A DNA stretch of 64,000 bases from Hyphomicrobiaceae bacterium. GTDB lineage: Bacteria > Pseudomonadota > Alphaproteobacteria > Rhizobiales > Hyphomicrobiaceae. The DNA is taken from the NCBI GenBank assembly GCA_022844225.1, contig JALHMC010000001.1, positions 124,001 to 188,000 on the forward strand. Reading direction: 5' to 3'. Under the pieces are notes generated by a model, which was not told the origin of the DNA, ran no database searches, and worked only from the letters and a program-made list of their open reading frames with translations. A program made the position numbers and the translations under genes. Positions 16,768 through 25,215 of this stretch are shown in pieces (the stretch's first letter is position 1; each line of letters opens with the position of its first letter).

Positions 16768-18237
16768 GTGAAGCGGAACGAGGCGCAGGCATCTCCCCCT
16801 GTCGGTTCAACACGGCTGTCTGAGCGTCTTCGCGCGCTCAGCCTCTCGTCCAAACTGCTGATCCTCACGACCCTGTTCGTCATGCTCGCGGAGGTGCTGA
16901 TCTTTGTGCCGTCCGTGGCGAACTTCCGCAACGGCTGGCTCATGGACCGTCTCGCGTCGGCGCAGCTGGCATCGCTGGCGGCCGAAGCCACGCCGAGTGG
17001 CGACGTACCAGCCAAGCTCCGTGCGGAATTACTGCGCACGGCGCAGGTCAGAGCCGTCGCACTCAAGCGCAACGACCAGAGACTGCTGGTCCTGCAGTCC
17101 GAGATGCCGGTCGCCATCGATCAGACCTACGACTTGACCGCTTTGCGGCATGGTGGTCTCGGAGCCCGCCTACAGTCGATCGCTGACGCTATTGGCGTGT
17201 TGGCATCGACCGAGGATCGGATGCTGCGCATTCTCGGCAAGCCTGCCGACGATGCGGGTGACTTGATCGAGATGGTCATTCCGGAAGCCCCACTGCGGGC
17301 GGCGATGTGGCGGTTCGCACTGAACATTCTCGGGCTTTCCGTCATCATCTCCATCTTCACCGCCGCGCTCGTCTACATGGCGCTCAACAGCATGCTCGTC
17401 AGTCCCATGGAGCGTATCGCCCGCAACATGGTCCGCTTCGCCCAGAACCCGGAAGATCGCAGTCGCATCGTGGAGCCCAGCGATCGGGGAGACGAGATCG
17501 GCACCGTCGAACGGGAGCTGGCTCATATGCAGGCCGAGCTTTCGCAGTTGCTCAGCCAGAAGAGCCGGCTCGCCGCGCTCGGTCTCGCGGTCAGCAAGAT
17601 CAATCATGATCTGAGAAACCTTCTCGCCAATACGCAACTCCTATCGGATCGCCTGACCTCCAGCCCGGATCCGACCGTGCAGCGGTTTGCCCCGAAATTG
17701 ATAGCTTCACTGGATCGAGCTATCGCCTTCTGCAACGATACGCTGAAATACGGGCGCGCTGCCGAGAGGCCGCCTCGGCGTGAGTTTCTGGCACTGCGTG
17801 ATTTGGTTGAAGAGGTCGGCGAAGGCCTAGATCTTCCACGAGAAGGCAGCGTCGGTTGGGAGCTCGAGATCCCGGTCGAACTCATGGTCGACGCCGATGA
17901 AGAGCATCTGTTTCGCGTCCTCAACAATCTTGTGCGTAATGCTGTCCAAGCGTTGGAGGCGCAGACGGCTGACGCTCCCCGCACGGTCCGGGTTTCGGCA
18001 GTTCGCTCAGGCACGCGCGTGCGCATTACCGTGTCGGATAACGGACCTGGCGTGCCGCCACAGGCGCGCGAACGCTTGTTCCGGGCCTTCCAGAGCACCG
18101 CTCGCAAGGGCGGCACAGGGCTGGGCCTGGCGATCGCCCACGAACTCATTGTGGCCCACGGCGGCACCCTCGAGTTGCTCGAGACGACGCCGGGTGCAAC
18201 CTTCGAGATCATCATCCCCGATCGCGAAAAAAGCTGA
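16768..18237 (+). CDS. Membrane sensor histidine kinase (orphan)
   Basis: A two-component sensor kinase, 489 residues from GTG 16768. Transmembrane segments near residues 25-50 and 180-205 flank a periplasmic sensor region of about 130 residues. A HAMP domain (205-260), a dimerisation box with the phospho-acceptor in KINHDLRNLL (H near 280) and an ATPase domain (NNLVRNAVQAL, SDNGPGVP, GGTGLGLAI) follow. The start is uncertain: a TTG at 16747 has a better-spaced GGAG. It begins 77 bases after the flavoprotein gene. No response regulator is nearby, so the partner lies elsewhere. It may sense membrane or redox state related to the three upstream genes. Confidence 0.87.
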   Translation: MKRNEAQASPPVGSTRLSERLRALSLSSKLLILTTLFVMLAEVLIFVPSVANFRNGWLMDRLASAQLASLAAEATPSGDVPAKLRAELLRTAQVRAVALKRNDQRLLVLQSEMPVAIDQTYDLTALRHGGLGARLQSIADAIGVLASTEDRMLRILGKPADDAGDLIEMVIPEAPLRAAMWRFALNILGLSVIISIFTAALVYMALNSMLVSPMERIARNMVRFAQNPEDRSRIVEPSDRGDEIGTVERELAHMQAELSQLLSQKSRLAALGLAVSKINHDLRNLLANTQLLSDRLTSSPDPTVQRFAPKLIASLDRAIAFCNDTLKYGRAAERPPRREFLALRDLVEEVGEGLDLPREGSVGWELEIPVELMVDADEEHLFRVLNNLVRNAVQALEAQTADAPRTVRVSAVRSGTRVRITVSDNGPGVPPQARERLFRAFQSTARKGGTGLGLAIAHELIVAHGGTLELLETTPGATFEIIIPDREKS

Positions 18238-18328
18238 TCGGGGCACACTTCGACCGAGAAGGGTCAGCTCCTGGCCGGCCGCGGTAGGCGGCTTACGCGC
18301 GAACGGTATTCAGATGGGAGGGTGAAAC

Positions 18329-18916
18329 GTGGGTCGCAAAGGTTTTCTTCTCGTGACGATGCAGCCGCCTCCCGCCTTCGAAGAGGAGTTCAACGTCTGG
18401 TACGATACTGAACACATCCCCGAGCGCCTTGCTGTTCCAGGGATTCTGACGGCACGGCGCTACGTTTCCGCCAGTGGGCATCCGAAATATCTCGCGATGT
18501 ACGATCTCGAGAGCCACGCGGTGATGACCTCCCCGGACTACGTGCGAGTGGGGTACGAGAATGCAAGTCCCTGGACCAAGCGAGTGACGAGCCGGGTCAG
18601 TCCCCGGCGCGCGACTGGCGATCAGATCTGGCCCGGTGACCTCCTGACGCGCGGTGGTGCGGCTGTTCTCCTGGTGCGCTTCCGGAATCTTGCGGTTTCG
18701 TCCGGGCCGGAGATCGTCGAGGGCGTGCGCGGTGCGTTCGAGGGGCGACCCGAGACGCTGCAGCTACGGGTACTGGCCCACGAGATCGGCGACGGCAGGG
18801 CGGACTTTCTGGCCTTCGTCGAGCAGCGCGTGCCCGTGGCGACCGGCATCGATATCGGTGCGTTCGGTCGACACACTGACAACATCGATCTTTTCAACAC
18901 CTACTCACCCTACTGA
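18329..18916 (+). CDS. Dimeric alpha-beta-barrel (EthD/DUF4286-like) protein
   Basis: A cytoplasmic protein of 195 residues with an N-terminal ferredoxin-like module. The stretch EFNVWYDTEHIPERLAVPGI resembles EthD/DUF4286-type small monooxygenase or isomerase-like folds. The second half is probably a related repeat. GTG 18329 is the likely start, preceded by GGGAGG about 8 bases away. No active-site signature allows a reaction to be assigned. It lies after the histidine kinase and 68 bases before the DUF421 gene, all on the plus strand. Confidence 0.65.
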   Translation: MGRKGFLLVTMQPPPAFEEEFNVWYDTEHIPERLAVPGILTARRYVSASGHPKYLAMYDLESHAVMTSPDYVRVGYENASPWTKRVTSRVSPRRATGDQIWPGDLLTRGGAAVLLVRFRNLAVSSGPEIVEGVRGAFEGRPETLQLRVLAHEIGDGRADFLAFVEQRVPVATGIDIGAFGRHTDNIDLFNTYSPY

Positions 18917-18984
18917 TGCATCTGGCAACAGGGCGGGAACGAAGGCGTGGTCGGCAGGTTTTCCAGCGAAAGCCTGGAGCGGCC

Positions 18985-19554
18985 ATGACTAGTGACATAT
19001 TCTTCGATTCCTGGACGGCCATATGGCGTGTCTTGGCCGTCGGTTCTCTTGCCTACGCCGCGCTCGTGATCCTGCTGAGGACGAGCGGTAAGCGCACTCT
19101 TTCGAAGCTCAATGCGTTCGACCTCGTCGTCACCGTGGCTCTCGGCTCGACGCTGGCAACGGTGCTGCTCAGCAAGGACGTGACGTTGGCGGAAGGCGTC
19201 GTCGCGCTGGCGCTTCTGATCATCCTCCAGTTCATCATTGCGTGGATGTCGGTCCGATCGTCCGGCTTTGAGGGGGCAATCAAGTCGGAGCCGACGTTGC
19301 TGCTACACAATGGTCGTTTCCTCGAGAGGGCCATGCTTCAGCAGCGGATCACCCGAAACGAGGTTCTCGCCGCGGTCCGAGCCACAGGGCACTCAGGCAC
19401 TGATCGTATCGCAGCTGTGGTGCTCGAGACCGACGGGACGATCAGCGTGATGGGGAGCGGGAAAGTTGAGCCGTCGCACGAGGGGGAAGCCGTGCTCTCA
19501 GGCGTTTGCAAGCCCCCCCCCCCCCTCCGAGAAGATAGCGACCCGGTCTGGTAA
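18985..19554 (+). CDS. DUF421 (YetF-like) membrane protein with poly-C 3' end
   Basis: A protein of 189 residues with three hydrophobic segments in its first 95 residues, then a cytoplasmic YetF/DUF421 domain (SEPTLLLHNGRFLERAM; DRIAAVVLETDGTISVM). The function of the family is unknown; some members are sporulation-related in Firmicutes, which does not apply here. ATG 18985 has GGAG 5 bases upstream. The last codons cross a run of 13 C (19513-19525), encoding a proline stretch. One base fewer or more would replace the tail, giving about 20 other residues or an early stop. Confidence 0.85.
   Translation: MTSDIFFDSWTAIWRVLAVGSLAYAALVILLRTSGKRTLSKLNAFDLVVTVALGSTLATVLLSKDVTLAEGVVALALLIILQFIIAWMSVRSSGFEGAIKSEPTLLLHNGRFLERAMLQQRITRNEVLAAVRATGHSGTDRIAAVVLETDGTISVMGSGKVEPSHEGEAVLSGVCKPPPPLREDSDPVW
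19513..19525 (+). repeat. Homopolymer of 13 C
   Basis: Thirteen consecutive C bases inside the 3' end of the DUF421 gene. At the written length the frame reads PPPPLREDSDPVW and stops at 19554. With 12 C it reads PPPPSEK... and continues past 19554; with 14 C it stops after PPPPPPRR. Such a tract is prone to polymerase slippage and also to sequencing error. Confidence 0.95.
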
Positions 19555-19621
19555 TGCGGTTCGGAGGGCGTCGCAATCAACGGGGTTGTGCTGAAGCTCT
19601 CGGTCCACGACATTAGGTTCC

Positions 19622-21283
19622 ATGAAATTCGCAACATTCCCACTCGCTGATGCGGAAGGCGCCATCCTCGCCCACTCCGTCGCAACGCCCAAAGGCACTC
19701 TCAAGAAGGGGCGTGCGCTGAGCGCTGCCGACATCGCGCGCCTCGCCGCTACGGGCCTGACGCATGTCGTTGCCGCGCGCCTCGAGCCAGGGGATGTCGG
19801 CGAGGACGAGGCAGCCTCCCGAGTTGCCCGCGCTGCGGCCGGCCCCGGCACACATGCCGCCGCTCCATTCACCGGGCGCGCCAATCTGTTTGCGTCGACA
19901 GCCGGGCTGGCGGTCATCGACGCGGCCACACTGGCCCGCATCAATGCCCTCGACGAGGGACTTACCGTTGCCACGCTCCCGCAATTGGAACGCGTTGCAC
20001 CAGGCCAGATGATCGCCACGGTCAAAGTCATCACGTTCGCCCTTCCGGAGCCTATCGTTGCCAAGGCGGTGGAGATCCTCGAGGGGGGCGTGCCACTTGC
20101 TTCCGTGAGAGCATTCGGGCCGCGCTCAGCGGGTCTCGTGCTGACGCGGATGTCAGCGACCAAGGCAAGCGTGCTTGCGAAGCGCCGAACCGCGATCGAA
20201 GACCGGCTCAAGGCTCTGGGTGCCAGTCTCGGGCAGGTCGAGACGGTCGCGCACGAGGCCGCCGCGGTGGCCGGCACCATTCAGCGCATGCAAGCCGCAG
20301 GCGCCGATCCGATCATCGTATTTTCCGCCTCAGCCATTGTCGATCGCGGCGACGTGATCCCGGCCGCGCTGGTCGAGGCCGGCGGCGAGATCGTTCGCCT
20401 GGGCATGCCGGTCGATCCCGGCAATCTGATGTTGCTGGGACGGCTAGGCGCGACCGACGTGATCGGGGCACCGAGCTGCGCCGCCAGCCCTAAGCTCAAC
20501 GGTTTCGATTGGATCCTCGAGCGGCGCCTGGCGGGGCTCGAGGTTGGTCCCCACGACGTCGCGTCCATGGGGCTCGGCGGGCTTCTAAAGGAGATATCCA
20601 CCCGCCCGCAGCCTCGGGAAGGGAAACTCGCAGGCGATGCGCTGATCGATGATGACATGACCGGCGACGGCTCGCGGCATCGGCTGAAGGTCGCGGCCCT
20701 GGTCCTTGCCGCAGGTCGGTCGACCCGATTTGGCCCATCGAACAAGCTGCTCGCCGATTTCGGCGGCGAGCCAGTCGTGCGGCGCACTGTGAAAGCAGTT
20801 CTCGGCAGCGGCGTATCCTCGGTGATCGTCGTCACGGGTCACATGGCTGCTGAGGTGCGCACGGCACTCGAAGGCTTGGCCGTTAGTTTCGTCCCTAATC
20901 CCGACTATAGGGACGGCCTTTCGGCATCGCTCAAGGCGGGACTGGCAGCGCTACCCCGGGGCCTCGATGGCGTTCTTGTCGCGCTCGGCGACATGCCCGG
21001 CGTGAGCAGCTCCGACATCGATCGGCTGATATCCGGCCTGGCACCCAAGGAGGGTCGTGCCATCGTGGTCCCGACTTGCGGTGGCAAGCGAGGCAACCCC
21101 GTGCTGTTTGCGGGACATCTTGTTTCCGAACTCGCCGAGGTCGAGGGCGATGTCGGCGCCAAGCCTGTGATCGCACGTCACGGGGACGAGGTGGCGGAAG
21201 TCGATATCGGATCACCGCGGATCTTTGCCGACGTCGACACACCCGAGGCGCTGGAACGGGCGCGTCACGAAGACGGTCTTTGA
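19622..21283 (+). CDS. Molybdopterin-binding / MocA-type nucleotidyltransferase fusion
   Basis: A 553-residue fusion. The N-terminal part (about 1-340) is a MoeA/MoaB-like molybdopterin-binding region with IVFSASAIVDRGDVIPAAL and PVDPGNLMLLG. The C-terminal part (about 355-550) is a MobA-like NTP transferase with VLAAGRSTRFGPSNKL and VALGDMPG. The C-terminal type matches MocA, the CTP:molybdopterin cytidylyltransferase that makes the cytosine dinucleotide cofactor for xanthine-dehydrogenase-family enzymes. The fusion of cofactor-binding and transferase domains is known in alphaproteobacteria. No molybdoenzyme gene lies in the window. The gene stands in a plus-strand series, 43 bases before a methyltransferase gene. 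Confidence 0.85.
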   Translation: MKFATFPLADAEGAILAHSVATPKGTLKKGRALSAADIARLAATGLTHVVAARLEPGDVGEDEAASRVARAAAGPGTHAAAPFTGRANLFASTAGLAVIDAATLARINALDEGLTVATLPQLERVAPGQMIATVKVITFALPEPIVAKAVEILEGGVPLASVRAFGPRSAGLVLTRMSATKASVLAKRRTAIEDRLKALGASLGQVETVAHEAAAVAGTIQRMQAAGADPIIVFSASAIVDRGDVIPAALVEAGGEIVRLGMPVDPGNLMLLGRLGATDVIGAPSCAASPKLNGFDWILERRLAGLEVGPHDVASMGLGGLLKEISTRPQPREGKLAGDALIDDDMTGDGSRHRLKVAALVLAAGRSTRFGPSNKLLADFGGEPVVRRTVKAVLGSGVSSVIVVTGHMAAEVRTALEGLAVSFVPNPDYRDGLSASLKAGLAALPRGLDGVLVALGDMPGVSSSDIDRLISGLAPKEGRAIVVPTCGGKRGNPVLFAGHLVSELAEVEGDVGAKPVIARHGDEVAEVDIGSPRIFADVDTPEALERARHEDGL

Positions 21284-21326
21284 AAGACCGATTGCCGGAG
21301 CCCCGTGCACCGGCTAGTGCTCCCGG

Positions 21327-22265
21327 ATGCGCATCGAATATCATCGCACGTTGATCGCGGACCAGGTCCGTATCGCCGCCTTCCACGAGGCGCTCTCGCG
21401 CGTCATCGTCAGCGGTAAGACGAGCGTTGCCGATATCGGAACTGGAACCGGCCTTCTCGCCTTTCTTGCGTCGAGGCTCGGGGCGCGAAAGGTCTGGGCC
21501 TACGAAACAGCCGAGATTGGGGCGGTCGCGGAGAAACTGAAGTCCCTCAACCGCATGCGCACGGTGGAACTGATACCTGGGCGTTCGACCGAAATCATCG
21601 ATCCGGAAAGGGCCGATGTCGTTGTGACGGAGACGCTCGGGAACTTTGCCCTCGAGGAATTTCTGGTCGAGACCATGAACGACGCGAGGGCGAGGCACTT
21701 GAAGCCGGACGGCGTTCTTATTCCAGGGATCGTCGAGCAGTTCGCATGTCCGGTGGTCGCCCCCCGCATTCGCGATGAGCTTTGTGCCTGGGATCAAATC
21801 GGACATGGCCTGGACTTCGGGCCAGCGCGCGACATGAGCCTCAACAACGTCTACATCCGCACACTGAAGCCCCATGAGTTGTTGCAGGAGGGCCTCGCCG
21901 CACAGCGCTGGGACCGGATCGATTTCTACGAGAAGAACCGTGTCGCCCGCCGAGGCACGCTGCGTTGGCCGGTCGAACGCGCAGCAGCGATCTTCGGCCT
22001 GGCGGTATGGTGGACGGCGGAACTCGTCCCCGGCGTCTCGTTGACCACGAGCCCGCTCGGCGCCCCGACCCACTGGGAGCAATTGTTCTTCCCGGCGCTC
22101 ACACCGATTGAGCTGGCGGCTGGGGATACCCTCGTGGCCGAGATCCGGGCGCGGTCAACCGAGGAGGGTGGGACGGACCTCGCCTGGACGCTGGCCGTGC
22201 TCGGACCGACAGGCGGCGAGCGGGAGCGGCAGGCCATGAGCTTGGCCAAAGGCTTCCTGCCCTGA
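21327..22265 (+). CDS. PRMT-like SAM-dependent methyltransferase
   Basis: A class I methyltransferase of 312 residues with features of protein arginine methyltransferases. Motif I is VADIGTGTGLLAF (about 34-46), with the ribose-binding acidic residue at E60. The segment VTETLGNFALEE (101-111) has two glutamates nine residues apart (E102, E111), the spacing of the PRMT double-E loop. THWEQ at 248-252 matches the THW loop. A beta-rich C-terminal half is expected. PRMTs are mainly eukaryotic, so the substrate here is unknown. Misannotation as a ribosomal protein methyltransferase would be easy. It is single in context, after the MocA fusion. Confidence 0.75.
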   Translation: MRIEYHRTLIADQVRIAAFHEALSRVIVSGKTSVADIGTGTGLLAFLASRLGARKVWAYETAEIGAVAEKLKSLNRMRTVELIPGRSTEIIDPERADVVVTETLGNFALEEFLVETMNDARARHLKPDGVLIPGIVEQFACPVVAPRIRDELCAWDQIGHGLDFGPARDMSLNNVYIRTLKPHELLQEGLAAQRWDRIDFYEKNRVARRGTLRWPVERAAAIFGLAVWWTAELVPGVSLTTSPLGAPTHWEQLFFPALTPIELAAGDTLVAEIRARSTEEGGTDLAWTLAVLGPTGGERERQAMSLAKGFLP

Positions 22266-22363
22266 TGTGCCGCTGTGCCGCAGCATCTCGTTGATGCTGG
22301 TCAAGGTCGCGCTGCCCTCCACTGCCGACGCTTGCCAGACGCAAGCACGCGGAGGCCGATGCG

Positions 22364-22777
22364 ATGGCATATGCAGCGACACACGGCAACGACGGCATTT
22401 TGAACAGGCTTTTGACACGTATCGAGGAGTGGGGTCGCGGTCATGAGTTGGCCCATCTCAGCGCCAGCGAAATGCAGCATCTCGCACATGACGTCGGACT
22501 AGAGGCAGGCGATTTGGCCAGATTGGCAGCTGGCGAGAACAACGCCTCTCGGCTTCTCTACGCTCGCCTGCAGAGCCTTGGCTTGACGATGCAGGATATC
22601 GAAGCCAAAGGGGTCGGCAGCGCCCGCGATATGGAGCGCACCTGCGGCCTTTGCGCCGACCGCGCACTCTGCGAACACGATCTGGAGCAGAGACCAGAGT
22701 CGGGCGACTGGCGCCGCGTCTGCCCCAATAACTGGACGCTCGACGAGATGGAGCGGCTGAGCCAAACGAAGTCGTGA
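22364..22777 (+). CDS. DUF6455 family small protein
   Basis: A 137-residue cytoplasmic protein. The N-terminal half is a short helical region (DVGLEAGDLARLAAG). The C-terminal half has the DUF6455 cysteine pattern ERTCGLCADRALCEHDL...RRVCPNNWTLDEM, four cysteines plus a histidine that may bind a metal or an iron-sulfur centre. ATG 22364 has GGAGG 8 bases upstream. No function is known for the family. It lies 69 bases before the MFS exporter gene. Confidence 0.75.
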   Translation: MAYAATHGNDGILNRLLTRIEEWGRGHELAHLSASEMQHLAHDVGLEAGDLARLAAGENNASRLLYARLQSLGLTMQDIEAKGVGSARDMERTCGLCADRALCEHDLEQRPESGDWRRVCPNNWTLDEMERLSQTKS

Positions 22778-22846
22778 GTCTCCTCGGCCACGAAAGAATA
22801 CTGGACGCCATTTGTTTGCGGTCGTGGCTGCGATACAAGTAGCGTC

Positions 22847-24433
22847 ATGAGTTCTGACAGATCATCTGCAGAAGGCCTGACGCCAGTCCGACGGGCGCTT
22901 ATTCTGCTATCAGTCGTTCTGGCGACGACGCTTTACTCGACAACGATCCTGATCGTTTCGACCGTACTGCCGCAGATGCAGGGCTCAATGTCGGCAACCG
23001 CCGACGAGGTGTCCTGGGTCGTCACGTTCAATATTTTGGCGACGGCGATCGTGACGCCGATGACGGGTTGGCTGTCCGGGCGCTTCGGCGTGCGCAATGT
23101 GATGATATGGAGCGTTTTCGGCTTCACGATCACGACGCTGATGTGTGGCTTTGCGAACTCTTTGGAAACACTCGTATTTTGGCGCATTTTGCAAGGCGCG
23201 TTCGGTGCCCCGTCCACGCCGCTCGCCCAGTCGATTCTTCTCGATACCTACCCCCAGCGTCAGCACGCGCTGGTGCTCGGCTTGTTTGGGTTCGGGGTGG
23301 TGATAGGCCCGGTGATCGGCCCCACGCTCGGCGGCTACATGGCAGAGACGTATACGTGGCGCTACGCCTTCTTCGCCATTTTTCCGGTCGGCGTGATTGG
23401 CGTCCTGGGTTTGCGTGCGTTTCTGCCCCCGGACAATAGGCGCTCGCCGCGTGCACTTGATTGGACGGGATTCATTACACTTTCCCTCGCCCTCGCCGCC
23501 ACGCAACTCGTATTGTCGCGGGGACAACGTCTCGACTGGTTCGACAGTTTAGAGATTCAGATCGAGACACTCGTCGCTATCGTGGCGTTCTGGATGTTCG
23601 CGATTCATATCATGACAGCTCGCGAGCCATTTCTCGATCCGCGGCATCTGCGCAACCGCAACTACGCCATTGGACTGCTGCTTGTCGCGCTCTACGGGAT
23701 GCTCAATTTCACGCCCGTCGTATTGCTTCCACCACTCCTGAAGGCCCACGCCAATTTCCCGGAAACCATCGTCGGCGAGATCGTGGCCAGTCGAGGTGTC
23801 GGAGGCTGCATCGGCTTTCTGATCGCGGGATTCGCCAACCGGATCGATGCCCGCGTCTCGATGATGGCCGGCTTCGGAATGCTTCTGGTCGCCGGCCTTT
23901 GGCTCATGACCATGGACCTCAACGTGACGCCCTTCTCGCTGATGGCCAACGCGGCACTCCAAGGGCTTGCCATCGGTGCGATCTGGGTGCCCCTTTCGGT
24001 GGTCGCCTTCTCGAACGTTGCCGAGAAAGATCGACCCGAGACGAGCGCGGTGTTCCACCTCCTGCGCAATCTGGGTTCGAGCTTCTTCATCTCGATCTGC
24101 GTCGCGGAGATCATCCGCTCCACGGGCGTCAATTACAGTCGATTGGTCGAGGCGATCTCACCCTTCAACCCTGCATTGACGTTTCCTTGGGTGATGGGCG
24201 CCTGGGATCATAACTCGCTGGCAGGACTTCAGAAAATTTCGAACGAAATCTCACGCCAATCCGCTTTGATCGCCTATCTCAATGCTTTTGGTTTGTTCAC
24301 CGCAGCTTGCGCGATCACTCTGCCTCTGATCCTGCTCGTCGGAAACGGCAAACGGGCGCCGACGCAGACCCCAGTGCCCGCCGCGAGCACGGCGCCCGTG
24401 CGAAAGGGGCCTGTCGCTCCGGACAGCGACTGA
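22847..24433 (+). CDS. DHA2-family drug:proton antiporter (MFS, EmrB/QacA type)
   Basis: An inner-membrane exporter of 528 residues with about 14 hydrophobic segments, the DHA2 layout. Characteristic parts are TILIVSTVLPQMQGSM in helix 1, the loop motif GWLSGRFGVRNV between helices 2 and 3, and VIGPVIGPTLGGYMAE in helix 5 (antiporter motif C region). DHA2 pumps expel hydrophobic or cationic compounds. EmrB-type pumps normally need an EmrA adaptor; none is adjacent, so it may act alone or with a distant partner. No regulator gene is adjacent. The substrate is unknown. Confidence 0.9.
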   Translation: MSSDRSSAEGLTPVRRALILLSVVLATTLYSTTILIVSTVLPQMQGSMSATADEVSWVVTFNILATAIVTPMTGWLSGRFGVRNVMIWSVFGFTITTLMCGFANSLETLVFWRILQGAFGAPSTPLAQSILLDTYPQRQHALVLGLFGFGVVIGPVIGPTLGGYMAETYTWRYAFFAIFPVGVIGVLGLRAFLPPDNRRSPRALDWTGFITLSLALAATQLVLSRGQRLDWFDSLEIQIETLVAIVAFWMFAIHIMTAREPFLDPRHLRNRNYAIGLLLVALYGMLNFTPVVLLPPLLKAHANFPETIVGEIVASRGVGGCIGFLIAGFANRIDARVSMMAGFGMLLVAGLWLMTMDLNVTPFSLMANAALQGLAIGAIWVPLSVVAFSNVAEKDRPETSAVFHLLRNLGSSFFISICVAEIIRSTGVNYSRLVEAISPFNPALTFPWVMGAWDHNSLAGLQKISNEISRQSALIAYLNAFGLFTAACAITLPLILLVGNGKRAPTQTPVPAASTAPVRKGPVAPDSD

Positions 24434-24455
24434 GCGCCCCGCCCGGCTCTGCCAA

Positions 24456-24743
24456 TCAACCGGCGTCCGAGTCTTCGCGCCGCGTTGCGAAACCGATCCA
24501 GCCCCAAACGAGGCCCGCTAGAAACGACGCGACGAACACGCCGGTGAGCAAGCGTACTTTCGGCGGAAAAAATCCGGTCAACATGAGCAAGCCAGAGAAC
24601 AGCACGCCAGCAATTCCGGCTGCGAAGCCCGCAACGATGATCTTCTGTGCCTGATCCGCTCGTCGGCCGATCAAGAACCCGGCAGCCAGCGTCGCAGGGT
24701 TCACAATCGCGAGCAGAAGAATGTCCTTCACTTCGGGTGGCAT
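24456..24743 (-). CDS. Small membrane protein of unknown function
   Basis: A 95-residue protein with three predicted membrane segments (about residues 8-24, 33-55 and 62-82) separated by short charged loops (GRRADQAQK, FPPKVR). ATG 24743 gives a compact, hydrophobic protein. The frame upstream of it is arginine-rich and overlaps the next gene, so it is not accepted. It lies 35 bases after the chorismate mutase gene on the same strand. I do not recognise a family. Confidence 0.6.
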   Translation of the reverse strand: MPPEVKDILLLAIVNPATLAAGFLIGRRADQAQKIIVAGFAAGIAGVLFSGLLMLTGFFPPKVRLLTGVFVASFLAGLVWGWIGFATRREDSDAG

Positions 24744-24778
24744 TGCGCGCTCACGCTGTGTTCGACCTTGGTCTGGCT

Positions 24779-25105
24779 TCAGGTCTTGCCGCTTTTGGCG
24801 ACGATCTCGTCCTTCAGCTTCTCTTCCTCGTACTGGATGAACCAGCCGACCATCTGACGCCAGAGCGCCTCGCACATGTCGGGGGGAATCCCACGCTCAG
24901 CAGCCCGGGCCCGTACGCGGTCGAACACCTGCTGGTTGCGCCAGGGCACATTTGCCTCTTGGCCAAGACCCAGCTTGATCTGCCAAGCGCGCTCGACATA
25001 GCCAAATCGCTCCGCGATCAGATCGACGAGGGCCTTGTCGCAACGGTCAATCTCGACGCGCACGTCAGAGAGGTCGGCACAGTCCTTGGGGGCTTTGTTG
25101 GTCAT
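24779..25105 (-). CDS. Chorismate mutase, AroQ class
   Basis: A 108-residue, all-helical chorismate mutase of the AroQ/PchB type that would convert chorismate to prephenate for Phe/Tyr synthesis. It begins with the typical LSDVRVEIDRCDKALVDLIA helix containing the substrate-binding arginine. Later residues include a lysine in AWQIKLGLG and an acidic E in WRQMVGWFIQYEEEKL. ATG 25105 is the start that places the first helix correctly; upstream frame sequence is not conserved. It is divergent from the phosphatase-like gene at 25216. Confidence 0.88.
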   Translation of the reverse strand: MTNKAPKDCADLSDVRVEIDRCDKALVDLIAERFGYVERAWQIKLGLGQEANVPWRNQQVFDRVRARAAERGIPPDMCEALWRQMVGWFIQYEEEKLKDEIVAKSGKT

Positions 25106-25215
25106 GGGTCGGCTTCCGGATCGGATCGAGGCTCGCATTTGCTTAGCACAGATGCGCGATACGGATAGCCCCGATAAACTGAAGGGCACGACCGGACAAA
25201 GGAGTGGCGGCCGCC

